Part shown: positions 1-5,224 of the stretch, piece after piece
Layout of the letters: each line of letters starts with the position of its first letter
How positions within the stretch are numbered: the stretch's first letter is position 1
Assembly (NCBI GenBank): GCA_023301785.1
Contig: JALZUF010000112.1
Span: 1 to 6,335 of the forward strand
Origin: Alphaproteobacteria bacterium
GTDB taxonomy: Bacteria; Pseudomonadota; Alphaproteobacteria; Micavibrionales; Micavibrionaceae
Reading direction: 5' to 3'
Length of the DNA stretch: 6,335 nucleotides
Notes under the pieces: model-generated
The model's database searches: none
What the model was told of the DNA's origin: nothing
The model's input: only the letters and a program-made list of their open reading frames with translations
Position numbers and translations under genes: made by a program

Positions 1-51
1 TTAGAAAAGAAACGCCGTTTACGTTCAGTCAATAAAACGACGAAGCGTTAG
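1..51 (+). CDS. possible 3' end of a truncated plus-strand gene
   Basis: Frame 1 is open from the window edge to a TAG at 49-51 and would encode the very basic tail LEKKRRLRSVNKTTKR. A lysine/arginine-rich C-terminus is common in real proteins, and the stop lies only four bases before the end of the convergent nadK gene, which suits compact packing. Sixteen codons are too few to identify a family, and an open stretch this short can occur by chance. The minus strand here is closed by a stop in the same codon register, so a minus-strand reading is less likely. Confidence 0.35.
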   Translation, partial: LEKKRRLRSVNKTTKR

Positions 52-55
52 TGTT

Positions 56-832
56 TTAAGATTCAAACTGCTCTTTTAAAATACGTTCTTCTAATTGATG
101 ATCTGAATCAAATAGTAATTTACACCCAGACTGCTCTGACTGTTTAATTTCAATTTTTTGGATATGGCGGACTTCTATTGAATCTGCGGTTGCACTAACG
201 GGACGCTTTTCTGGATTAATTATTTCAATGGTGACTTTTGATTGTGAAGGCAAAAGCGCACCACGCCAGCGTCTTGGACGGAAGGCACTAATCGGTGTCA
301 ACGCTAAAACATTTGCGGAAAGCGGTAAGATAGGGCCGTGCGCTGATAAGTTATAAGCCGTACTTCCCGCTGGTGTTGATAATAAGATACCGTCACAAAC
401 AAGCTCTTTAATACGAAGCACGTCATCAATATAAATTTTAAGTTTCGCCGCTTGGCGCGTTTGTCTTAAAAGTGAAACTTCGTTATAAGCCATGGCTTGG
501 TGTGTTTGACCATCGGTATCCGTTGCGCTCATTTCTAAAGGATAGATGTTCACTTCGTGTGCCTTTTTTAAATTTTCTATAAGGTCATCGGGTCTGTATG
601 GGTTTAACAAAAAACCAACTGAACCGCAATTAAGGCCATAAACTGGTAAGTTTAAATCACGAACTTTGTGAAGATTTTCTAATAACGTTCCATCACCACC
701 AATGGCAACTAACACGTCGGCATCATCAATAGGCACGTTACCGTATTGATCGCTAAGGTGTTCTAATGCTTCTTGTGCTTTTATTGTATCTGAAGCACGA
801 AAAGAAATTTTAGGTGTTGATGTATTATTCAT
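56..832 (-). CDS. nadK: NAD kinase (ATP-dependent NADP synthesis)
   Basis: This cytoplasmic enzyme phosphorylates NAD+ with ATP (or polyphosphate in some relatives) to make NADP+, the only de novo route to NADP(H). At 258 residues it has normal bacterial length. The diagnostic GGDGT motif is at residues 45-49 with the catalytic Asp47. LNCGSVGFL (67-75) follows, then the NE pair at 117-118 and the nucleotide-binding STPAGSTAY at 152-160. The stretch TPISAFRPRRWRGALLP (179-195) is typical of alphaproteobacterial NadK as I recall the family. The ATG lies four bases after the pyrE stop with no strong Shine-Dalgarno, so translation is probably coupled to pyrE. Nothing is broken or missing. It is most likely the last gene of the regulator-pyrE-nadK operon. 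Confidence 0.97.
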   Translation of the reverse strand: MNNTSTPKISFRASDTIKAQEALEHLSDQYGNVPIDDADVLVAIGGDGTLLENLHKVRDLNLPVYGLNCGSVGFLLNPYRPDDLIENLKKAHEVNIYPLEMSATDTDGQTHQAMAYNEVSLLRQTRQAAKLKIYIDDVLRIKELVCDGILLSTPAGSTAYNLSAHGPILPLSANVLALTPISAFRPRRWRGALLPSQSKVTIEIINPEKRPVSATADSIEVRHIQKIEIKQSEQSGCKLLFDSDHQLEERILKEQFES

Positions 833-836
833 TTAA

Positions 837-1493
837 TTAAGAGGCTTTCTTTTGAAAGTTTTCTGCCCAATCTTCGGGCGCATTTAAGAATTCTTCCAAA
901 GAAGATATGGTCTCGTTATCAAAATAATTTTCTTTCTTAACAACATCCAGTACAGCCCACCAATTTGTTATGGCGTGGCAATCAATCGCCATTTCTTTGA
1001 GGTTCTCTTTACTTTGCGGATATATATCATACGAAAAGATAACAAATGAATTTTGAATAGTCATGCCAGCTTCGCGTAAGGCATCAACAAATATTTTTTG
1101 TGAAGTTCCTACAGTCATAAGATCTTCAATCAAAATAACATTTTTACTATCACCGCTTACATGCCCTTCTATTTGCGCCATACGGCCATGACCTTTTGGT
1201 TTTTTACGTACATAAAGCATCGGGGCGTTTAAACGTTCAGCCAGAAACGCGGCGTAAGGAATGCCCGCTGTCTCGCCGCCAGCAAGGTAGTCCATGCCTA
1301 ATGGTTTAATTAAATCAGCAGCATATCCCATGATCTCAGAGCGCGTTTCGGGGAACGAGATAAGGCGGCGCATATCGCAATATGTTGGGCCAACTTTACC
1401 TGATGTATAAGTGAAGGGCTCTTTTGTATTAATTAAAATAGATTCTGAATCTAATAATAGTTTGGCTACTTTATGTGCAATTTCTTTATTCAT
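837..1493 (-). CDS. pyrE: orotate phosphoribosyltransferase
   Basis: PyrE joins orotate to PRPP to give orotidine 5'-monophosphate and pyrophosphate, the fifth step of de novo pyrimidine synthesis, normally as a cytoplasmic dimer. The 218-residue protein shows the family layout. FTYTSG at 27-32 forms part of the orotate/phosphate site. RKKPKGHG at 96-103 is the mobile catalytic loop with conserved Lys and His. VILIEDLMTVGTS at 119-131 is the PRPP-binding signature with acidic residues at 123-124. The start is well supported: AAGGAGA lies five bases upstream of the ATG (minus-strand reading of 1498-1504). The gene begins 15 bases after the S24 regulator stop and ends four bases before nadK, so all three are probably co-transcribed. 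I see nothing unusual in the protein itself. Confidence 0.97.
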   Translation of the reverse strand: MNKEIAHKVAKLLLDSESILINTKEPFTYTSGKVGPTYCDMRRLISFPETRSEIMGYAADLIKPLGMDYLAGGETAGIPYAAFLAERLNAPMLYVRKKPKGHGRMAQIEGHVSGDSKNVILIEDLMTVGTSQKIFVDALREAGMTIQNSFVIFSYDIYPQSKENLKEMAIDCHAITNWWAVLDVVKKENYFDNETISSLEEFLNAPEDWAENFQKKAS

Positions 1494-1508
1494 AATTTCT
1501 CCTTTATA

Positions 1509-2156
1509 TTATTGGCTAACCCATATTATACGGCCAAGCCATGCAATGTCTTTTTGTGATATTTTTCTATTTTCATGATCTGGGTTTAAAGATCTTATTT
1601 CAACACCAGTCGCACTTTGTTTTACAAGCTCTTTTGCCATCACTTCGCCGCCTTGGGTTTTCAGGACAATACGATCCCCTTTACGCAATTTCGATTTTGG
1701 TGCAATGACAAGCACATCGCCATCACGGTATAACGGCTCCATAGAATCGCCACTAATTTCTAGGGCATAACATTCGTCTTTTTCTTTAACGTTAAAGTCT
1801 GGGAAATGAACTTCATCCCAGCTGTCACCCTCAGGGTATCCGTCTTCATTAAAAAAGCCGTTCGCTCCAGCTTGCGCAAAGCCAATGACTGGGACTTTAT
1901 AAGAAGATGTTTGGTTTTGTGGTGATAGATCTTCAACCAAAGAAATGAAGTCTGACATGGTTGCGCCCGTGGCGGTTAAAACACGCGACACACTTTCGGT
2001 TGAAGGCCAGCGTGGCTTTCCATCAGGGCCGAATCGTTTACTTTTGTTGAAAGATGTTGAATCTAACCCAGCTTGTTTAGCAAGGCCAGAAGGGCTGTAT
2101 CCGAAAGTCAGTGCTAACCTATCTATGGCTTGCCAAATTTGTTCGTGTGTCAGCAT
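1509..2156 (-). CDS. HTH transcriptional regulator with S24 (LexA-like) self-cleavage domain
   Basis: This 215-residue protein is probably a DNA-binding repressor that can cut itself. Residues about 5-75 form a Cro/CI-like helix-turn-helix region (SPSGLAKQAGLDSTSFNKSK at 21-40). Residues about 88-215 form the S24 peptidase fold. The Ser-Lys dyad is visible as SGDSME (Ser138) and VMAKEL (Lys175), spaced 37 residues apart as in LexA and UmuD. An Ala-Gly pair at 96-97 is the candidate cleavage site. By family knowledge, RecA filaments formed after DNA damage stimulate such cleavage; whether this protein responds that way is inference. It is not LexA itself: the N-terminus is not the LexA winged helix. 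It lies divergent to the phage-like cassette and heads the pyrE-nadK operon. A perfect palindrome in its promoter suggests autoregulation. Targets are unknown. Confidence 0.92.
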   Translation of the reverse strand: MLTHEQIWQAIDRLALTFGYSPSGLAKQAGLDSTSFNKSKRFGPDGKPRWPSTESVSRVLTATGATMSDFISLVEDLSPQNQTSSYKVPVIGFAQAGANGFFNEDGYPEGDSWDEVHFPDFNVKEKDECYALEISGDSMEPLYRDGDVLVIAPKSKLRKGDRIVLKTQGGEVMAKELVKQSATGVEIRSLNPDHENRKISQKDIAWLGRIIWVSQ

Positions 2157-2169
2157 GGATTACCCTTTT

Positions 2170-2189
2170 CTATATTTAATTAAATATAG
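2170..2189. promoter_or_regulatory. perfect 20-bp palindrome, candidate operator
   Basis: CTATATTTAATTAAATATAG reads identically on both strands across all 20 bases. It lies 14 bases upstream of the S24 regulator start codon and overlaps the best -10 element for that gene. Dyad-symmetric sites are what a dimeric helix-turn-helix repressor would bind, so negative autoregulation is the natural reading. AT-rich DNA makes palindromes somewhat more likely by chance, and no G/C-rich stem or T-run suggests a terminator. Binding is inferred, not shown. Confidence 0.55.
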
Positions 2190-2212
2190 GATTAAACTCC
2201 CATTACCGTAAA
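2183..2212 (-). promoter_or_regulatory. candidate promoter of the S24 regulator-pyrE-nadK operon
   Basis: On the minus strand, TTTACG (2212-2207) serves as a -35 and TATATT (2188-2183) as a -10, separated by 18 bases. The -10 falls inside the 20-bp palindrome, so a bound repressor would block RNA polymerase. Transcription would start near 2176 and give a short leader before the ATG at 2156. The match to sigma-70 consensus is moderate and other AT-rich placements are possible. Confidence 0.45.
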
Positions 2213-2262
2213 GCAATAATTACAAAAACACTCTAAAATAGGAAAATAATCATAAATAACCC

Positions 2263-2291
2263 TTGACAATAAGAATATAATCCTGTTTATT
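2263..2291 (+). promoter_or_regulatory. sigma-70-type promoter of the phage-like cassette
   Basis: A perfect -35 TTGACA (2263-2268) is followed after 17 bases by TTTATT (2286-2291), a four-of-six match to the -10 consensus preceded by a TG. A perfect TATAAT also sits at 2276-2281 but is too close to TTGACA and would need the poor -35 TAAATA at 2253-2258. Either choice puts the start site at about 2288-2298, within or just before the GAAC direct repeat. The promoter is divergent from that of the S24 regulator, and the -35 is about 107 bases from the regulator start codon. Confidence 0.6.
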
Positions 2292-2294
2292 AGT

Positions 2295-2309
2295 GAACAA
2301 TAAGTGAAC
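2295..2309 (+). promoter_or_regulatory. putative LexA (SOS) box, alphaproteobacterial direct-repeat type
   Basis: GAAC at 2295-2298 and GAAC at 2306-2309 are separated by exactly seven bases (AATAAGT). On the opposite strand this reads GTTC-N7-GTTC, the direct-repeat operator described for LexA in alphaproteobacteria. The repeat is longer than the core: AGTGAACAA occurs at 2292-2300 and 2303-2311, an 11-base period that puts both halves on the same face of the helix. The site starts four bases after the -10 and covers the expected transcription start, an ideal position for repression. LexA itself is not encoded in the window. Another possibility is that the adjacent S24 regulator binds here. 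Confidence 0.7.
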
Positions 2310-2334
2310 AAATGTATCTAGAGGAAATGATGTG

Positions 2335-2730
2335 ATGAAGAATGAAGATAAAGCCCGAAACGATTCTGGATTAAGTAATGCCGTTTTATTCGATAATGCG
2401 GAAGAGGCTTGGTTCTGGTTTGTGTTGGCGCAGCAGGCCAAGCTAGATGGTGCACGCTTCACTGCGGGGCTTTCTTTGACACCGCGACCCTGCGAGCCAT
2501 CTGATATTTTTAAAGTTCTAAATAATCTATATCGCAACAGATTATTACTTTGGGATCATATGCTGGTTCTTCGCCATTATGGTCGCCGGCAAATGGCACC
2601 AGATGCAAGACGTCCAAAAGAGGTTCGTGCTCATACACTATGGCATGAAGCTATGAATCGTTTAGAGCCTATCTTAGTGCGTAAAAATATTATGCATGCC
2701 GCGCCAAGTTTTTTTGAAAATAGAATTTAA
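2335..2730 (+). CDS. conserved-looking hypothetical protein, first gene of the phage-like cassette
   Basis: I do not recognise a named family. The 131-residue product is soluble, with no signal peptide or membrane segment. It has an aromatic, helical N-terminal part (AEEAWFWFVLAQQAKLDGARF, 22-42), a PRPCEP motif at 50-55, and a basic C-terminal helical region rich in Arg and His (RHYGRRQMAPDARRPKEVRA, 80-99) ending LWHEAMNRLEPILVRKNI. That tail could bind DNA or RNA; a terminase-small-subunit-like or antiterminator-like role is possible but unsupported. The ATG at 2335 is chosen because GAGGAA (2321-2326) precedes it; a GTG one codon earlier (2332) would add one residue. Two nearby ATGs at 2327 and 2330 hit a stop at once. 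As the first gene after the SOS-type box it may have a regulatory or packaging role. Confidence 0.85.
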   Translation: MKNEDKARNDSGLSNAVLFDNAEEAWFWFVLAQQAKLDGARFTAGLSLTPRPCEPSDIFKVLNNLYRNRLLLWDHMLVLRHYGRRQMAPDARRPKEVRAHTLWHEAMNRLEPILVRKNIMHAAPSFFENRI

Positions 2731-2732
2731 AG

Positions 2733-3146
2733 ATGAAGCAGCTCACGTTTAAAAGTGATGAAGTCAATAACCATCAAAAAGCATGGGTTATCTTTTCTGG
2801 TGATACAGATATCCGTTGGTTGAAAATATTCAAACCTGGTTTTCGACATTGCTTTATTCTTTTAAATGACGGAGTGCGTTGGATGAGTATTGATCCATTG
2901 TCACCTTATACTGATATTGAGATACATCATCATATTGACGCGCAATTTCCGTTGTCGGAATGGTTGGAATCTAAGGGTTATCAGGCATCACAGGCGTCTA
3001 TAAATAAAAAACATAAAAGGCCTGCACCATGGATGTTTTGTACGTGTGTCGAGGCCATAAAAAGAATTTTAGGCATTCATAATATTTTTATCATGACCCC
3101 TTGGCAGTTACACCAATACTTAAACAAAAATAATTCTAAAATCTAA
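2733..3146 (+). CDS. hypothetical protein, possible permuted papain-like (NlpC/P60-type) fold
   Basis: The 137-residue protein starts two bases after the previous stop, so translation is probably coupled; its own ribosome binding site is weak. It has no signal peptide or membrane helix. KPGFRHCFILL (34-44) puts a His at the start of a beta strand, WMSIDP (50-55) supplies an Asp, and FCTCVEAIKRILGI (102-115) puts Cys105 at the start of a helix. That His-first, Cys-last order is what circularly permuted NlpC/P60 and YiiX-like proteins show, so a cysteine hydrolase acting on peptides, lipids or cell wall is conceivable. I recall similar proteins near phage head genes in alphaproteobacteria, but this is memory, not a search. 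A purely structural virion role without catalysis is the alternative. Confidence 0.85.
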   Translation: MKQLTFKSDEVNNHQKAWVIFSGDTDIRWLKIFKPGFRHCFILLNDGVRWMSIDPLSPYTDIEIHHHIDAQFPLSEWLESKGYQASQASINKKHKRPAPWMFCTCVEAIKRILGIHNIFIMTPWQLHQYLNKNNSKI

Positions 3147-3158
3147 AAGGAGATTTAA

Positions 3159-3413
3159 ATGGGAAGCATTAGTAAAAAACCAAAAGCCCCGACTATTCAA
3201 TATATTACCAACCCTGTGCAAACTGTGGTAGCCGAGCCGACCACAACAGTCGTATCCGAACCAGGAAATCTGGAAGTCAATGCCAGTGAAGCAAGGACAG
3301 AAAGTTTGCTTAGGCGTTCCAGAGGGCGTTTTGGAACAATCGCAACAAGTTTTCGCGGGTTCTTTAACACGGCGAATAACGATCAACAACGCAAAACATT
3401 ACTAGGTGAGTAA
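3159..3413 (+). CDS. small T7 gp7.3-like virion/tail-associated protein
   Basis: This 84-residue protein has a low-complexity Pro/Val/Thr-rich N-terminal half (about 10-40) and a basic C-terminal half: EARTESLLRRSRGRFGTIA at 44-62, ending QRKTLLGE. T7 gp7.3, a small virion protein needed for adsorption and tail function, has the same design as I recall it: a basic MG start, a Val/Pro-rich middle, then an A-Q-T-E-S segment followed by basic residues. It is also encoded directly before the portal gene. The relationship is therefore supported by layout and a short motif, not by strong identity. A strong AAGGAG (3147-3152) precedes the ATG by six bases. The gene ends 13 bases before the portal ATG. 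Confidence 0.82.
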   Translation: MGSISKKPKAPTIQYITNPVQTVVAEPTTTVVSEPGNLEVNASEARTESLLRRSRGRFGTIATSFRGFFNTANNDQQRKTLLGE

Positions 3414-3415
3414 AA

Positions 3416-3420
3416 AAGGA
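3416..3420 (+). promoter_or_regulatory. ribosome binding site that fixes the portal start
   Basis: AAGGA lies six bases before the ATG at 3427 and immediately after the stop of the upstream gene. A GTG at 3406, which would add seven residues and overlap the upstream gene, has no comparable site. The ATG is therefore preferred. Confidence 0.7.
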
Positions 3421-3426
3421 AATAGA

Positions 3427-4926
3427 ATGAATAATTCAGAAGATAACTTAGAAAAAATTGAGAAGATCAAGAACCGCTATAGTGATGCTTTATCTTTGAG
3501 ACAGAACTGGGAAAGCCACTGGGATGATTGCTACGAATATACGCTTCCACAACGAAGCGATACAAACAGTTTCGGTTTAAATGGTGGGCAAAGAACACAG
3601 AGTTTATATGACGCAACAGCGATGGATGCCGTTGATCAATTAGCAGCGAGCTTGTTGGGATATTTAACGCCGCCATGGACACAGTGGTTTGGTTTGCGTC
3701 CTGGTGTTGATTTAACGTTAAGCGAAGCTGAAGCTTTAGCGCCAGTTCTAGAAGACATAGCGAAGAAAATTCAAATGCACTTTGATCGTTCTAATTTTAG
3801 TGTGGAGATCCACCAATGTTTCTTAGATTTGGTTGTTGGTGGCACGGCATCTTTATGTTTTGAAGAGTCCTCTGTAGGTGAATATTCAGCTTTTAAATTC
3901 TCCGCGATACCGATTAAAGATATTGCCTTGGAAGAGGGGCGTAACGGCACATTAGACGGATCATTTAGAAAGTTAGAGTTAACCTTAAATCAACTTATTC
4001 AAAAATTTCCTAATGCGGAATTACCCTCTAAGGTTCTTAGTGAAGGTCGTGATAACCCTAAAAATAAATTTACTATCCTTGAAAATATTTCTTCAGAAGT
4101 TACGGGGTATAAATACACGGCTATTTTACAGGATAATGCTCAGGATATTGTATTAAGTGAAGGAAGTTTTAATGAATCGCCTATTACATCATTCCGATGG
4201 ATGAAATCACCGGGAGAGATTTATGGGCGCTCGCCTGTGATGAAGGCCTTGCCTGATATTAAAACGGCAAACAAAGTGGTTGAACTGATCCTGAAGAACG
4301 CCTCTATTGCGGTGACAGGTATTTGGCAGGCCGATGATGATGGTGTCCTTAACCCTGCTAATATTGAACTTGTACCGGGTGCCATTATTCCTAAGGCCGT
4401 TGGTTCGCAAGGGCTTAAACCCCTAGAGATGCCTGGACGCTTTGACGTTTCTGAATTGGTACTTGGTGATTTGCGTGCCCGTATCCGTCATGCCTTATTA
4501 TCCGATAAGCTTGGTCCAATCGCAGGCAAGAAAATGACAGCTACAGAAGTGATGGAACGATCATCCGAAATGGCTCTGTTGTTGGGGGCGACGTATGGAC
4601 GTCTTCAATCAGAACTTCTTAACCCGCTTATTATGCGTGCATTTTCTATTCTGAAAAGACGCGGCGAGATACCTGATATTGTCCTTGATGGCCGTTATGT
4701 AACTATTGATTATCGTTCACCGTTGGCGCGTATTCAGGGGCAAGGGCATGTGAACAATGTTCTGACATGGTTAAATGCTGTTGGCAATTTGGGCGGTGAT
4801 GCGGGAGCGTCTGTGAATACCCCAAAAACCGTACAGTTTTTAGCAGAATCATTGGGGGTTCCAAGCGATCTTATAAAGCGAGATGTTGATATTGCGCTTA
4901 CCCTTCCTAATGTTGAAGGAGCGTAA
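3427..4926 (+). CDS. T7-type portal (head-to-tail connector) protein
   Basis: Portal proteins form a dodecameric ring at one vertex of the phage head, through which DNA is packaged and ejected, and they nucleate capsid assembly. The 499-residue length is close to T7 gp8 (about 536). Family-like features of the podoviral head-tail connector group include the N-terminal helical RQNWESHWDDCYEYTLPQR (about 25-43), ASLLGYLTPPWTQWFGL (74-90), GEIYGRSPVMKALPDIKTAN (263-282), the MTATEVMERSSEM segment (370-382) and DYRSPLARIQ (428-437). The frame is complete. Start choice rests on AAGGA six bases before the ATG. The stop codon abuts the ATG of the next gene. Portal genes normally travel with terminase and capsid genes; neither is visible here, which is the main oddity. 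Confidence 0.95.
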   Translation: MNNSEDNLEKIEKIKNRYSDALSLRQNWESHWDDCYEYTLPQRSDTNSFGLNGGQRTQSLYDATAMDAVDQLAASLLGYLTPPWTQWFGLRPGVDLTLSEAEALAPVLEDIAKKIQMHFDRSNFSVEIHQCFLDLVVGGTASLCFEESSVGEYSAFKFSAIPIKDIALEEGRNGTLDGSFRKLELTLNQLIQKFPNAELPSKVLSEGRDNPKNKFTILENISSEVTGYKYTAILQDNAQDIVLSEGSFNESPITSFRWMKSPGEIYGRSPVMKALPDIKTANKVVELILKNASIAVTGIWQADDDGVLNPANIELVPGAIIPKAVGSQGLKPLEMPGRFDVSELVLGDLRARIRHALLSDKLGPIAGKKMTATEVMERSSEMALLLGATYGRLQSELLNPLIMRAFSILKRRGEIPDIVLDGRYVTIDYRSPLARIQGQGHVNNVLTWLNAVGNLGGDAGASVNTPKTVQFLAESLGVPSDLIKRDVDIALTLPNVEGA

Positions 4927-5187
4927 ATGTTTTTTAAACGTAAACAACATATAGACTGCTTAAAATCCTGTTTGTTTCAAAAATCTGATCAAGATTATAT
5001 TCGGAAATCTTTTGCCCGCTTGTTCTCTTCAGAAGAAGGCGAGCGCGTTTTATCCTATTTAAAATTTATTACATATCACAGAAGTTTCGGCGCAGAGATT
5101 TCCAATGAACAGTTACGATTTATGGAAGGGCAACGTTCGCTCATCAACCATATAGAACGGCTCATAGACCAAGGCCGTAAAAATTAA
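4927..5187 (+). CDS. Bbp19-like small phage protein
   Basis: An 86-residue soluble, mostly helical protein. The segment SFARLFSSEEGERVLSYLKF (28-47) followed by FMEGQRSLINHIERLI (65-80) matches my memory of the Bbp19 family, small proteins encoded beside portal genes in podoviruses such as Bordetella phage BPP-1. Their role is not well established; a minor virion or assembly role is assumed. The ATG follows the portal stop directly, and its AAGGAG (4916-4921) sits inside the end of the portal gene, so translation is coupled. Two Cys residues at 11 and 15 lie near the start without an obvious metal-site partner. Identification rests on the GxRVLxxL and EGQR patterns plus position. Confidence 0.8.
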   Translation: MFFKRKQHIDCLKSCLFQKSDQDYIRKSFARLFSSEEGERVLSYLKFITYHRSFGAEISNEQLRFMEGQRSLINHIERLIDQGRKN

Positions 5188-5224
5188 ACCAATTTAAATT
5201 AATTCATAACAAGGAGATTAAAAT

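Noticed and set aside
16..58. Possible bidirectional terminator between the 1-51 frame and nadK (AAAAC and GTTTT halves around AACG/CGTT).
   Set aside because: The inner bases do not pair well, and no stable GC-rich stem with a T-run forms; the candidate is too weak.
1945..2211. Plus-strand open frame of 88 codons over the S24 regulator.
   Set aside because: It lies opposite a confidently identified gene and has no recognisable domain; it is a shadow frame.
3120..3389. Minus-strand 89-codon cysteine-containing frame as a possible antitoxin or zinc protein.
   Set aside because: It is antisense to the gp7.3-like gene, has no ribosome binding site I can support, and the cysteines show no regular spacing.
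4276..4290. GAAC-N7-GAAG in the portal gene as a second LexA box.
   Set aside because: One core base is wrong and the site is deep inside a coding region with no promoter nearby.
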